A stretch of 53,879 bases of DNA from an uncultured Limosilactobacillus sp. Its GTDB lineage: Bacteria > Bacillota > Bacilli > Lactobacillales > Lactobacillaceae. Where the stretch lies: contig CALVGV010000016.1 of the NCBI GenBank assembly GCA_944327195.1, forward strand, positions 1 to 53,879. Direction: 5' to 3'. The stretch's first letter is position 1. Every line of letters begins with the position of its first letter. The notes under the pieces were generated by a model. The model worked only from the letters and a program-made list of their open reading frames with translations, made no database searches and was not told the DNA's origin. The translations under genes and the position numbers were made by a program. Positions 43,880-52,824 of the stretch are shown here, in pieces.

Positions 43880-43914
43880 CAGGGGCCGGGGACGGGCACG
43901 TCCTTCGGCCCCTT
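43880..43914 (+). terminator. Kinase gene terminator
   Basis: AGGGGCCG pairs with CGGCCCCT, then a short T-rich tail; a second, stronger hairpin follows. Confidence 0.65.
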
Positions 43915-43923
43915 TCTACATCC

Positions 43924-43976
43924 AAAAAGCGCGTTCCGCTAGGCCAGGCTGGCCCTCCTGCGGAACGCGCTTTTAA
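43924..43976. terminator. Bidirectional terminator between convergent genes
   Basis: AAAAAGCGCGTTCCGC and GCGGAACGCGCTTTT are exact complements (16-bp class stem) around a GC-rich loop that itself contains GGCC pairs. Confidence 0.9.
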
Positions 43977-43991
43977 TTGGGGGTGAATTTT

Positions 43992-44402
43992 TTAGATCAG
44001 GATCCCGTTGCAGTGATCAAGCTCGTGCTGGACCGCCTCGGCGGCAATCCCGCTCAGGTTGAGCCGTTGTTCCTCACCCTGGGGGGGCTGGAAGGCCACC
44101 GTGATCTGCTTGTAGCGGGTGGTCGTCTTCTTGCCGGGGAGGCAGAGGCACTCTTCGGTGGCCTGGTAGGGCTGGAGCTTCTTGGTCAGCCGCGGGTTGA
44201 GCATCGGGACGTTGACCGGCCCAAGGGTGACTGCAATGATCCGCTTGGGGATACCAATCATGATCGCGGCCAGGCCGATGCAGTTGTCACCGTGGGCCTG
44301 GAGGGTTTCCAGGAGGTCGGTGGCCACCGGCCAGTCGGCACTCGTTGCCGGCTGGCTAACCTGCTTGAGGACGGCGGGGTCAGAAATTAGTTGTTGAATC
44401 AT
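43992..44402 (-). CDS. Peptide-deformylase-like protein
   Basis: 136 residues of the peptide deformylase fold. QHELDH with the metal His pair and catalytic Glu is intact, and EECLCLPG keeps the Cys metal ligand. But motif 1 reads GLAAIMIG where active enzymes have GLAAxQIG, so the Gln that holds the oxyanion is Met. The protein is also shorter than the standard enzyme. It may be a second deformylase with altered activity, not the main one. RBS AAGGAG before the ATG on the minus strand. Confidence 0.8.
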   Translation of the reverse strand: MIQQLISDPAVLKQVSQPATSADWPVATDLLETLQAHGDNCIGLAAIMIGIPKRIIAVTLGPVNVPMLNPRLTKKLQPYQATEECLCLPGKKTTTRYKQITVAFQPPQGEEQRLNLSGIAAEAVQHELDHCNGILI

Positions 44403-44462
44403 TAAACTTTCTCCTTATCTTTACGAAAAAGGGGTGGCGAATCGCTTCGTCCCCCCAAGTGC

Positions 44463-45404
44463 TTATTTGCGGTGTTGTTTTCCGGCGTTGCGCTGCTTGC
44501 CAGCATTGCGCGGCTTCTTTTTGCCGGTGGCCGGGGTTGGTTTCTTTAGCTGCTTGATTGCCGCTGCCGGGGCCTCGGTGGCCTGGATTGGCTTGGGCGC
44601 CTTGACCGGCTTGTTGGCCATTTCCTGCTTGATTTGCTTGCGCAGGCGCGGCCGGTAGGCGTTCACGAGGACCGTTTGCAGGATGGCGAAGAGGCCGCCA
44701 ATAAAGAAGTAGACCCCCAGCCCGGCCGAGGAGGACAGGCAGATTGCCCCGATCATCACCGGACTAACGAAGAGCATCGCCTGCATTTGCTTCTTTTGCT
44801 CCTTGCTGACCCCCAGGGTCGACAGCCAGGCCTGGATCAGGTAGGCAACGAAGGAGAGGGCCGCCAGCAAAAAGCTCGGCTTCCCCAGTGGGATCCCCAT
44901 GAAGGTGGCACTCGATAGCTCCGGGGAGTAGCGAATGGCGTTGTAGAGGGCGGTGAAGACCGGCAGTTGGATCAAAAGCGGCAGGCAGCCAATCCCGCCG
45001 GTCATCGAGATGTTGTTGTCCTTGTAAAAGGCCATCATCTCCTGGCCGAGGGCGGCCTGCTCTTCCGGCGTCTTGGCCTTCTTTTGCCGCTCCTGGAGGG
45101 CCCGCAGTTGCGGCTGGACCATCGCCATCCGCTCCTGCATCAGGGTCGACTTCTTCATCTGGCTCATCATCAGCGGCAGAAGGATCAGCCGGACGATGAT
45201 CACGATCACGACGATCGCCCAGCCGTAGCTCCCGCCGGTGTGTTGGGCGATGAATTCCATGAAGGACTGCATCGGCTTGGCCAGGTAGTCGTAGATCATC
45301 CCGTAGGGCTTGCCGTTCTTCACCCGCACGCAGCCGGCCAAAAGGGTCAGCATGGCGGTCAGGGAGAAGGGCACCCCGAGGCGTTTAACTTTCTTCATTT
45401 TCAA
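44463..45404 (-). CDS. yidC: Membrane protein insertase YidC/Oxa1 family
   Basis: 313 residues, lipobox-like LLAGC with Cys25, then the five-helix YidC core (about 58-250) including GCLPLLIQLPVF. The C-terminal tail is very basic and contains a short tandem RNAGKQ repeat, as expected for ribosome contact. Probably transcribed with the acylphosphatase gene 85 bases upstream. rnpA and rpmH are not beside it, so it is likely the second, stand-alone YidC. Confidence 0.92.
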   Translation of the reverse strand: MKMKKVKRLGVPFSLTAMLTLLAGCVRVKNGKPYGMIYDYLAKPMQSFMEFIAQHTGGSYGWAIVVIVIIVRLILLPLMMSQMKKSTLMQERMAMVQPQLRALQERQKKAKTPEEQAALGQEMMAFYKDNNISMTGGIGCLPLLIQLPVFTALYNAIRYSPELSSATFMGIPLGKPSFLLAALSFVAYLIQAWLSTLGVSKEQKKQMQAMLFVSPVMIGAICLSSSAGLGVYFFIGGLFAILQTVLVNAYRPRLRKQIKQEMANKPVKAPKPIQATEAPAAAIKQLKKPTPATGKKKPRNAGKQRNAGKQHRK

Positions 45405-45489
45405 TTCTCATCCTTTAGTCTAAATTTTCGTAACTAAAGGTTAATGATACCCGATTGGCGGCCAAATTGCCACCGTTGCGGGCAAAAAG

Positions 45490-45762
45490 CTAGTTGGCGA
45501 TCACGAAGGAATCGCGCTTTTCGAGGGCCTGTTCCTTGACCTGGACCTTGGTGACGACCGCGGCCGGGCTGGGGCCGGCGGCAACCTCCTTTAAGAAGTG
45601 CTTGACCGTCTTGGCCGGTCCCTGGACGGTGATCTTCACCCGGCCGTCCGCCAGGTTCTCCACCTGGCCGACCAGGCCGAGCTCGTCGGCCAGCCGCCAG
45701 GTCATGTAGCGAAAGCCCACTCCCTGGACGCGGCCGGTGACCAGAATCAGGTAGTTTATCAT
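45490..45762 (-). CDS. Acylphosphatase
   Basis: 90 residues. VTGRVQGVGFRY carries catalytic Arg18, and Asn36 lies in VENLADGRV. ATG ending at 45762 is preceded by GGAGG at 8 bases; the longer in-frame reading runs into the divergent gene. Divergent from the SpoU methylase gene, whose TATAAT is at 45786. Confidence 0.92.
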   Translation of the reverse strand: MINYLILVTGRVQGVGFRYMTWRLADELGLVGQVENLADGRVKITVQGPAKTVKHFLKEVAAGPSPAAVVTKVQVKEQALEKRDSFVIAN

Positions 45763-45811
45763 TAAAATCGCCTCCGAAATAATGCTATAATCAATGAATT
45801 GAGGTGATAAA

Positions 45812-46594
45812 ATGCGCGAACAACTAACGTCAATTAAGAACCAACACGTCAAGGACTGGAAGAAGCTGGCCACCAAGAAGGGGCGGGAAAAATTTAACGC
45901 CTACCTACTGGATGGCTGGCACCTAGTCGAGGAGGCCCTCAAGAGCGGCCGCGAGCTGACGGCCTTGATCGGCACCGCCGCGGAACTTGCCGCCCACGAA
46001 GACATTGTAGCACGCTTTCCCAAGGTCTACGAAGTCACCCCGGCAATCCTCAACCACGTGCTCGACACGGTGACCCCCCAGGGGATCGCCGCCATCGCCC
46101 CCCTGCCGGCCCACCAGTTTAAGCCGGGGATGGACCTGAGCGGGGCCTGGCTCTTCTTGGACCGCGTCCAGGACCCGGGCAACGTCGGTACGATGATCCG
46201 GACCGCCGACGCGGCCGGCTTTGCCGGGGTGGTGGTCAGCCACCGCTCGGCCGACCTCTTCAGCCCGAAGGTGGTCCGCTCGATGCAGGGCAGCCAGTTC
46301 CACCTCCAACTCTTCACCGGCGACCTGACGAAGTGGGTGGCCGACTTCACCGCCGCTAAGATCCCGGTCTTTGGCACCCAGCTCAACCCGCAGGCCAAGT
46401 CCTACTTAGACGTTGAGCCGCGGGAAAACTTCGCTTTGATCATGGGCAACGAGGGCCACGGGATGGCGGCCGACCTGCTGGAGCAGACGACGGCCAACCT
46501 CTACATCCCGATGCGCGGCGAAGCCGAATCGCTGAACGTGGCCGTCTCGGCCGGGATCTTAATGTTTGCCCTCACCGCCGGCCAGGCCAAGTAG
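45812..46594 (+). CDS. SpoU/TrmH-family RNA methyltransferase
   Basis: 260 residues. An N-terminal RNA-binding domain (residues 1-95) and a SPOUT domain with the three motifs DRVQDPGNVGTMIRTADAAGF (motif 1, in parts), IMGNEGHG (motif 2) and the PMRGEAESLNVAVS motif 3 in parts. Substrate is probably 23S rRNA (YsgA/RlmB-like) but cannot be fixed. RBS GAGGTG before the ATG. Confidence 0.9.
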   Translation: MREQLTSIKNQHVKDWKKLATKKGREKFNAYLLDGWHLVEEALKSGRELTALIGTAAELAAHEDIVARFPKVYEVTPAILNHVLDTVTPQGIAAIAPLPAHQFKPGMDLSGAWLFLDRVQDPGNVGTMIRTADAAGFAGVVVSHRSADLFSPKVVRSMQGSQFHLQLFTGDLTKWVADFTAAKIPVFGTQLNPQAKSYLDVEPRENFALIMGNEGHGMAADLLEQTTANLYIPMRGEAESLNVAVSAGILMFALTAGQAK

Positions 46595-46632
46595 GCAAAG
46601 GTAAATCTTTGGTTAAGGAAGGTCAGGCACAA

Positions 46633-46661
46633 TTGTCGCCGCTGATGAAAGGCGCTATGAT
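46633..46661 (+). promoter_or_regulatory. Probable promoter for the HD gene
   Basis: TTGTCG (46633-46638), 17-base spacer, TATGAT (46656-46661), giving a leader of ~110 bases that contains the dyad at 46721. Confidence 0.55.
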
Positions 46662-46720
46662 AATGATAAGCACGGTCTCCAACCCGTAAGCTTACAAAAA
46701 AGAAGCAAAATCATTTTCCT

Positions 46721-46739
46721 TTGACCGAAAATCGGTTAA
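46721..46739. promoter_or_regulatory. Near-perfect dyad upstream of the HD gene
   Basis: TTGACCGA, AAA, TCGGTTAA: an 8-3-8 inverted repeat with one mismatch. It overlaps a TAAAAT box at 46737 and lies 37 bases before the start codon. Operator-like position; the binding protein is unknown. Confidence 0.4.
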
Positions 46740-46775
46740 AATGGAAGCACCAAAGAGAAAAGGGGCAACAAGTGC

Positions 46776-47279
46776 ATGAAAGCAAGGAATGAATGGCGCA
46801 CTGACAAGGAATACGTGGCCTTGGTTGAAGACTTGTTGAGTCAACCAGCGGTTCAAAAGTTGGCCAATTACACCCAACACCACCATTCCGACCGTTTGCA
46901 ACATTCGATCGCGGTATCCTACGACAGCTACCGGATCGCCAAGCGACTTCACTTGGACTACGCAAGCACGGCCCGGGCCGGCTTGCTGCACGACCTGTTT
47001 TACTACGACTGGCGGACAACCAAGTTCAACCTCGGCACCCACGCCTTTATCCACCCGCGGGTGGCCCTGCGCAACGCCGAGAAGCTGACTTCCCTGAACG
47101 CCAAGGAAAAGGATATCATTTTGAAGCACATGTTTGGGGCAACCCTGGCGGTGCCACGGTATCTGGAAAGCCTGATCGTTTCCTTGGTTGACGACTACGA
47201 AGCAGAGCAGGAATTCTTTGGCCCCATCAAGCAGCGGGTCCACCGCCAAGTTCGGCGGCGGCTCGCCAGAGCAAACTAG
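46776..47279 (+). CDS. HD-domain protein
   Basis: 167 residues with HSIAVSYDSYRIA and GLLHDLFYYD (the His and His-Asp of the HD site), a following THAFIHPRVAL segment and HMFGATLAVPR. Probably a small metal-dependent phosphohydrolase; nucleotide or second-messenger substrate not known. The next gene, an HxlR regulator, starts 20 bases later and may share its transcript. Confidence 0.85.
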   Translation: MKARNEWRTDKEYVALVEDLLSQPAVQKLANYTQHHHSDRLQHSIAVSYDSYRIAKRLHLDYASTARAGLLHDLFYYDWRTTKFNLGTHAFIHPRVALRNAEKLTSLNAKEKDIILKHMFGATLAVPRYLESLIVSLVDDYEAEQEFFGPIKQRVHRQVRRRLARAN

Positions 47280-47298
47280 GGAGTTGGAGGAGACCACG

Positions 47299-47661
47299 AT
47301 GGAAAAAGTAGCAACCACTGAAGACGACTTTAGCCTGTGTCCGCGCTTCGAAAAGACCTTCTCGATCTTGGGCAAGAAGTGGAACGGGATGATTATCGAA
47401 GTCCTCTTGCACGAAAAGACCCAGCGCTTCAAGGACCTGGCCGGCCACGTTGAAAAGTGCTCCGACCGGGTGCTGTGCGAGCGGCTCAAGGAGCTCGAAG
47501 CCGAGGGGATCGTTGAGCGCCAAACCTACCCGGGCGAAAGCCGGATCGAATACAGCCTCACCCAGCGCGGCCATGAGCTGGCGCCGGTGATGGCGGCCGT
47601 CCACGCTTGGTCGGATAAATGGTGCGACGCGGCCCTTGACCAGGAGCGCAAGATTAGTTAG
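47299..47661 (+). CDS. HxlR-family transcriptional regulator
   Basis: 120 residues from ATG 47299 (GTTGGAGGAG upstream). The HxlR-type winged helix is visible in CPRFEKTFSILGKKWNGMII, RFKDLAGHVEKCSDRVLCERLKELE, and YSLTQRGHEL. It has four cysteines: the one near the N-terminus is at the position used by redox-sensing members, two lie in helix segments and one at the C-terminal end. The pheS promoter lies in its last codons. Confidence 0.9.
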   Translation: MEKVATTEDDFSLCPRFEKTFSILGKKWNGMIIEVLLHEKTQRFKDLAGHVEKCSDRVLCERLKELEAEGIVERQTYPGESRIEYSLTQRGHELAPVMAAVHAWSDKWCDAALDQERKIS

Positions 47662-47664
47662 AAT
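47636..47664 (+). promoter_or_regulatory. Promoter of pheST
   Basis: TTGACC (47636-47641), 17-base spacer, TAGAAT (47659-47664). It lies in the end of the HxlR gene; TAG of the -10 is that gene's stop codon. Confidence 0.75.
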
Positions 47665-47670
47665 AGGGCA

Positions 47671-47888
47671 GTGTTTTAAAGACTGCGACGGAAATTAGTA
47701 GCCGGGTGCCCTGCCTAGGGAGTTGCCCCCACCGACTGAGAGGGGCGGCCAGGTTGGCCGGTGAATTTCACTTCCTGAGTCGGGACCATCCCCGGTTGAT
47801 AACCGTTACCAATCAGTTGAGTGTATAGCATTGCTATAAACTAGGGTGGTACCGCGAAGCCTCGTCCCTTGTCGGACGGGGCTTTTTG
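47671..47888 (+). promoter_or_regulatory. T-box leader of pheST
   Basis: T-box core AGGGTGGTACCGCG at 47843-47856, identical to the consensus. Terminator GCCTCGTCC / GGACGGGGC with TTTTT (47859-47886). A TTC triplet followed by A at 47767-47769, on the 3' side of Stem I, is a likely phenylalanine specifier. Confidence 0.93.
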
Positions 47889-47910
47889 TGTACACCCCAA
47901 AGGAGGAATT

Positions 47911-48957
47911 ATGGGCGTAAAAGAGAAGCTCGAGGACCTGCTCAAGCAGGGGATCGAGGAAATCAATACCAGTCAAGATGTGAAAGCGGTCGAGGAAATC
48001 CGGGTGAAGATGCTCGGCAAGAAGGGGCCGCTGACCGCCGTCTTGCGGGGGATGAAGGACCTCAGCAAGGAGGAGCGGCCGCTGGTCGGCAAGTTTGCCA
48101 ACCAGGTCCGTGACGAACTGACGACGGCGATCGACGAGAAGCGAGCCAGCCTGGCGAGCGCGATGCTCAACGCCAAGCTGGCGGCCGAAACGGTCGACGT
48201 CACCCTGCCGGGGCGGCCGGTTGTCCAGGGGCAACCCCACGTCATCCAGCAGATCATTGACCAGCTGGTCGACCTCTTTTCCGCGATGGGCTACCAGGTG
48301 GCCGTCGGCGACGAAGTGGAGCAAGACGAGTACAACTTTGAGCGGCTCAACCTGCCAAAGGACCACCCGGCCCGCGACATGCAGGACACCTTCTACGTGA
48401 CCCCGCAGGTGCTGATGCGGACCCAAACCTCGCCGATGCAGGCCCGGATGATGGAGACCCATGACTTCTCCAAGGGGCCGCTGAAGATGATCTCCCCGGG
48501 GAAGGTTTACCGCCGCGACACCGACGACGCTACTCACTCCCACCAGTTCCACCAGGTCGAGGGGCTGGTCGTTGGCGAGCACGTGACGATGGCCGACCTG
48601 AAGGGGACCCTGGAAGTAGTTGCAAAGACCCTCTTCGGCGACCAGCTGGAAGTCCGCCTGCGGCCGAGCTACTTCCCCTTCACCGAACCATCGGTTGAAG
48701 CCGACATCACCTGCTTCAACTGCCTCGGCAAGGGCTGCGCGATCTGCAAGCAAACCGGCTGGATCGAGGTTCTCGGGGCCGGGATGGTCCACCCCAACGT
48801 CTTGAAGATGTCCGGGGTCGACCCAGATCGCTACGGTGGCTTTGCCTTTGGCCTCGGGCCGGACCGCTTCGCCATGATCAAGTACGGGGTGGAAGACATT
48901 CGCGACTTCTACCAAAACGACGTCCGTTTCCTGAGTCAGTTTAACCAGAAAGGATAA
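47911..48957 (+). CDS. pheS: Phenylalanyl-tRNA synthetase alpha subunit
   Basis: 348 residues, class II core. Coiled-coil N-terminus, then [20 protein letters not shown] (motif 2) split by the usual insertion, FTEPSVEAD, a CFNC..GCAIC cysteine cluster common in Gram-positive PheS, and [13 protein letters not shown] motif 3. ATG 47911 follows AGGAGG. Forms an alpha2-beta2 enzyme with PheT, whose gene starts 6 bases later. Confidence 0.96.
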   Translation: MGVKEKLEDLLKQGIEEINTSQDVKAVEEIRVKMLGKKGPLTAVLRGMKDLSKEERPLVGKFANQVRDELTTAIDEKRASLASAMLNAKLAAETVDVTLPGRPVVQGQPHVIQQIIDQLVDLFSAMGYQVAVGDEVEQDEYNFERLNLPKDHPARDMQDTFYVTPQVLMRTQTSPMQARMMETHDFSKGPLKMISPGKVYRRDTDDATHSHQFHQVEGLVVGEHVTMADLKGTLEVVAKTLFGDQLEVRLRPSYFPFTEPSVEADITCFNCLGKGCAICKQTGWIEVLGAGMVHPNVLKMSGVDPDRYGGFAFGLGPDRFAMIKYGVEDIRDFYQNDVRFLSQFNQKG

Positions 48958-48963
48958 GCAGCA

Positions 48964-51396
48964 ATGAAAGTTTCATACCAATGGCTGAATAAGTACCTGC
49001 CGCTGGAAGAAAAGGGGATCAAGCCGGCGGAACTGGCGGAAAAGCTGGCCCGGACCTCGGTCGACATCAACGACGTCTACTCGCCGATGACCGGCCTCAA
49101 GAAGCTGGTGGTGGGCCAAATCCTCTCCTTTGAACCCCACCCGGACTCCGACCACCTCAAGGTCTGCCAGGTTGAGGTCGGTGAGGATAAGCCGCTCCAA
49201 ATCGTCTGCGGGGCGCCCAACGTTACCGCCGGCAAGAAGGTGATCGTCGCCCTCAACGGCGCCCGGATCAAGGACAACGTCAAGATCAAGCGCGGCAAGA
49301 TCCGCGGGGTTGAATCCAACGGGATGCTCTGCGCCCTCCAGGAAATCGGCTTTGCCGACAAGGTGGCGCCAAAGGACTACTCGGCCGGGATCTGGTTCTT
49401 GCCGGACGAGGCTGAAGTCGGCGCCCCGGTTTACCCGTACCTGGGGATGGACGACACGATCATCGACACCGACCTGACGCCAAACCGCGGCGACATGCTG
49501 AGCATCTTCGGCAACGTCAAGGACCTGGCGGCAATCTACGACCTGCCAAGCCAGTTCACCACCCACCAGGTGGAAGAAAATGGCCAGGGTCAGGTGGCTG
49601 ACCAGCTGGCGGCCAAGGTGGTCGATGATGACCTGGCTGACGCCTACGAACTACGGCTGGTAGAAGGCCTCAAGGTGGCCGACAGCCCGCTCTGGCTGCA
49701 AACCCGCCTCTGGAACGCCGGCATTCGCCCGGTCAACAACGTGGTCGACGTTACCAACTACGTCCTCCTGAAGTATGGCCAACCGCTGCACGCCTTCGAC
49801 TACGCCAAGCTGCCGGCCAAGGAGCTGACCGTCCGCCTGGCCAAGGAGGGCGAGCAATTGACGACCCTCGACGGGGAAGAACGGACGCTTTCGGCCAATG
49901 ACCTGGTGGTTGCCGCCGGCGACCAGGCGGTGGCCCTGGCCGGCACGATGGGCGGGGCGGCCACGATGGTCGACGACGCCACCACCACGGTGGCCCTGGA
50001 AGCGGCGATCTTCAACCCGATCCGCGTTCGCAAGCAGGCCCGTCGCCTCGACCTCCACTCCGAATCCTCGATTCGCTTTGAGCGCGGCATCAACCCACAA
50101 ACGGTCCGCCAGGCCCTCGACGAGGCGGCCTACTGGCTGCAAACCCTCGCCGGCGGTAAGGTTGTGCCGGGCGTGGTCGTTGCCAAGGAGGCCGACCAGA
50201 CGGCCAAGGAGATCACGATCGCCCTTTCGCGGGTCAACCACGTTCTCGGGACGGCCCTGACCGGCGACGAGGTGACCGCGATCCTCGACCGGCTCGGCTT
50301 CACCGTCAAGCCGGTTGACGCCGACCAGATGGTGGTTTCGGTGCCGGCCCGCCGCTGGGACATTGACCTGCCGGCCGACCTCTACGAGGAAATCGCCCGC
50401 ATCTACGGCTACGACAACATCCCGTCGACCCTGCCGACGATGGCCCGCACCCTCGGCGGCCTCAACCCGCGCCAGGCCCGCCTGCGGGCCAGCCGGCGGA
50501 TTCTGGAGGGGCTGGGGCTCAACCAGGCCATTTCCTACTCGCTGACCACCGAGAAGCGGGCGGCCCAGTTCCAGATCGCCGCCAACGCATTGCCGGCAAT
50601 GAAGCTTGACTACCCGATGAGCGTTGAGCACGTTGCCACCCGGATGAGCATCGTCAGCGGCCTCCTGGGTGACGTGGCCTACAACCACGCCCGCAAGGTG
50701 GCCAACGTTGCCCTCTACGAGCAGGGGCGGATCTTCCGGCCGCAAGCCGGCCAGGAGCGGCCGCTGGAAGAAGAACACGTTGCCGGGGTCCTCTCCGGGG
50801 CCCTGCCGGCGGCCAACTGGCAAACGCCGGCGGTGGCGGTCGACTTCTACCTGGTCAAGGGGATCGTTGAGCAGTACCTCAAGAACATGGCGGTGGCCGG
50901 CGAAGTCACCTACGTGGCCGATGCCAGCCGGGCCGAAATGCACCCGGGGCGGACGGCCAACATCTTGCTCGACGGCCAGCTGATCGGCTTCCTCGGCCAG
51001 GTTCACCCGGTGGTGGCCAAGGAATACAAGATTCCGGCGACCTACGTCTTCGAACTCAACCTGGCCGCCCTGCTGGATGCTCCGACCCGCGACAAGCACT
51101 ACGACCACATTAGCCGCTACCCAGCCGTTACCCGCGACGTGGCCCTCCTGGTCGACAAGGAGGTCACCAACCAGGAACTGGTCGCGGTAATCAAGAAGCG
51201 CGGCGGCGCCTTCCTAAAGGAGGTCACCCTCTTTGACCTCTACACCGGCAGCCGCCTGCCGGCCGGCAAGAAGTCGCTGGCCTACACCCTGACCTACCAG
51301 GCCCAGGATGCCACCCTCAAGGAGGCCGAGGTCAACGCGGCCTTCGACAAGGTGGTCCACGCCCTGGAAACGGAATGCAAGGCAGAAATTCGTTAG
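48964..51396 (+). CDS. pheT: Phenylalanyl-tRNA synthetase beta subunit
   Basis: 810 residues. N-terminal EMAP-type tRNA-binding domain (about 40-150, HPDSDHLKVCQVEVG), B3/B4 editing domain (about 215-400), B5, the catalytic-like core and a C-terminal FDX-ACB anticodon domain (HISRYPAVTRDVALLV). Length is normal. udk follows 9 bases later. Confidence 0.96.
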   Translation: MKVSYQWLNKYLPLEEKGIKPAELAEKLARTSVDINDVYSPMTGLKKLVVGQILSFEPHPDSDHLKVCQVEVGEDKPLQIVCGAPNVTAGKKVIVALNGARIKDNVKIKRGKIRGVESNGMLCALQEIGFADKVAPKDYSAGIWFLPDEAEVGAPVYPYLGMDDTIIDTDLTPNRGDMLSIFGNVKDLAAIYDLPSQFTTHQVEENGQGQVADQLAAKVVDDDLADAYELRLVEGLKVADSPLWLQTRLWNAGIRPVNNVVDVTNYVLLKYGQPLHAFDYAKLPAKELTVRLAKEGEQLTTLDGEERTLSANDLVVAAGDQAVALAGTMGGAATMVDDATTTVALEAAIFNPIRVRKQARRLDLHSESSIRFERGINPQTVRQALDEAAYWLQTLAGGKVVPGVVVAKEADQTAKEITIALSRVNHVLGTALTGDEVTAILDRLGFTVKPVDADQMVVSVPARRWDIDLPADLYEEIARIYGYDNIPSTLPTMARTLGGLNPRQARLRASRRILEGLGLNQAISYSLTTEKRAAQFQIAANALPAMKLDYPMSVEHVATRMSIVSGLLGDVAYNHARKVANVALYEQGRIFRPQAGQERPLEEEHVAGVLSGALPAANWQTPAVAVDFYLVKGIVEQYLKNMAVAGEVTYVADASRAEMHPGRTANILLDGQLIGFLGQVHPVVAKEYKIPATYVFELNLAALLDAPTRDKHYDHISRYPAVTRDVALLVDKEVTNQELVAVIKKRGGAFLKEVTLFDLYTGSRLPAGKKSLAYTLTYQAQDATLKEAEVNAAFDKVVHALETECKAEIR

Positions 51397-51405
51397 GAGA
51401 GACAA

Positions 51406-52044
51406 ATGACGGAAACTAATCGCCCAATCATCATTGGGGTCACCGGTGGCTCGGGGAGCGGCAAGACGACCGTTTCCAAGAAGATCTACCAGCAGCTGCA
51501 CGGCCAATCGATGCTGATCATCAACCAGGATACCTACTACAATGACCAGGCCGAGATGACGATGGAGGAGCGCAAGGCGGTCAACTACGACCACCCGCTG
51601 GCCTTTGACACCGACCTCTTGATCAAGCAACTTTCCGCCCTACGCCACAACCAGGCGGTCGAGATGCCGGTCTACGACTACAAGCAATACACCCGCTCGA
51701 CGGAGACCGTCCACGTGGAACCGCAGGCGGTGATCATCCTCGAGGGGATCCTGATCCTCGACGACGAGCGTCTGCGCGACCTGATGGACATCAAGGTCTA
51801 CGTTGATACTGACGACGACATCCGGATCATCCGCCGGATCAAGCGCGACATGGAGGAGCGGGGCCGGACCCTGGAATCGGTCATCAACCAGTACCTGAAG
51901 ACGGTCAAGCCGATGTACCACCAGTTCATCGAACCGACCAAGCGCTACGCCGACCTGATCGTCCCGGAAGGGGGCCAAAACCAGGTTGCCATCGACCTCT
52001 TGGCCACCAAGGTCAAGGACATCCTTGCCCAACGCGAGCGGTAG
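51406..52044 (+). CDS. udk: Uridine kinase
   Basis: 212 residues. P-loop [12 protein letters not shown] at residues 11-22, NQDTYYND with the catalytic Asp, and YDYKQYTR substrate loop. Converts uridine/cytidine to the monophosphate. RBS TAGGAGAG. Possibly reads through from pheST, since the gap is only 9 bases. Confidence 0.95.
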   Translation: MTETNRPIIIGVTGGSGSGKTTVSKKIYQQLHGQSMLIINQDTYYNDQAEMTMEERKAVNYDHPLAFDTDLLIKQLSALRHNQAVEMPVYDYKQYTRSTETVHVEPQAVIILEGILILDDERLRDLMDIKVYVDTDDDIRIIRRIKRDMEERGRTLESVINQYLKTVKPMYHQFIEPTKRYADLIVPEGGQNQVAIDLLATKVKDILAQRER

Positions 52045-52082
52045 CCAGACGCCAAAAGCGACAATTTCTGGCGAGCTGTTGC

Positions 52083-52121
52083 TTGAAATTGGCCGGAGAA
52101 AATGATACTGTTTTTCAGTAT
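52083..52121 (+). promoter_or_regulatory. greA promoter with overlapping dyad
   Basis: TTGAAA (52083-52088), 17-base spacer, TACTGT (52106-52111) preceded by TGA. A perfect ATACTG-5-CAGTAT dyad (52105-52121) overlaps the -10 and the expected start site. Confidence 0.55.
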
Positions 52122-52146
52122 TTGAAATTGAAATGGGGGTAAGCAA

Positions 52147-52623
52147 ATGGCAGAAGAAAAAAGTTTCCCGATGACCGAAGAGGGGAAGCAAAAGCTGGAA
52201 CAAGAACTGGAAGACCTCCGCTTGAAGCGGCGGCCGGAAGTAATCAACCGGATCAAGATCGCCCGCAGCTACGGGGACCTGTCCGAAAACTCGGAATACG
52301 AATCGGCCAAGGATGAACAGGCCTTCGTGGAAGGGCGGATCAGCCAGATCGAAAACATGCTTCAGTACGCGGTGATCATCGATAACGATGCGGTTGCCAA
52401 GGACGAAGTGTCGATGGGCCGCGAGATCACCTTCAAGGAACTGCCGGACGAAGAGCCGGAAACCTACACGATCGTCGGTGAATCCGAATCCGACCCGCTG
52501 AACGGCAAGATTTCAAACGAATCGCCGATGGCCAAGGGCCTCCTGGGCCACAAGGTCGGCGAAGAGGTTGAGGTCGAAATCCCGAACGGGTCGATGACCG
52601 TCAAGATTCTGAGCGTTAAGTAA
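52147..52623 (+). CDS. greA: Transcription elongation factor GreA
   Basis: 158 residues. N-terminal coiled coil ([20 protein letters not shown]) carries the tip acids, and [16 protein letters not shown] is the signature loop that enters the RNA polymerase channel to reactivate backtracked complexes. The C-terminal FKBP-like domain contains [10 protein letters not shown] and [24 protein letters not shown] before the ATG. Confidence 0.96.
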   Translation: MAEEKSFPMTEEGKQKLEQELEDLRLKRRPEVINRIKIARSYGDLSENSEYESAKDEQAFVEGRISQIENMLQYAVIIDNDAVAKDEVSMGREITFKELPDEEPETYTIVGESESDPLNGKISNESPMAKGLLGHKVGEEVEVEIPNGSMTVKILSVK

Positions 52624-52634
52624 CAATTCAAGCT

Positions 52635-52741
52635 GGGAAGAAAGGTTCAAAGCGCTCCGTACAGCTAAGTGAGAACGGACTTTGGCACAGAATGGGCCAG
52701 AGTTCGTTCTTGCGCAGCTACTAGGAGCGCCCTTTCTTCCC
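52635..52741. other. 107-base long hairpin of unknown function
   Basis: An almost fully self-complementary segment. GGGAAGAAAGG (52635-52645) pairs exactly with CCTTTCTTCCC (52731-52741), GCGCTCC (52652-52658) with GGAGCGC (52724-52730), AGCT with AGCT (near 52663 and 52716). Then GAGAACGGACT pairs with AGTTCGTTCTT, and TGGC with GCCA close the tip. Internal loops are symmetrical. No T-run follows and no frame is open through it. Confidence 0.7.
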
Positions 52742-52773
52742 GCGATTACCGTGTAATAATCGAAGAATAACGT

Positions 52774-52817
52774 AAAGAGGCTGAGAAGAACCGGGTTTTT
52801 TCTCAGCCTCTTTTTTT
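52774..52817 (+). terminator. Terminator after the long hairpin
   Basis: AAAGAGGCTGAGAA pairs with TTCTCAGCCTCTTT, then seven T. It ends the greA transcript (or a transcript of the hairpin) eight bases before the insertion sequence. Confidence 0.88.
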
Positions 52818-52824
52818 GTGGAAT

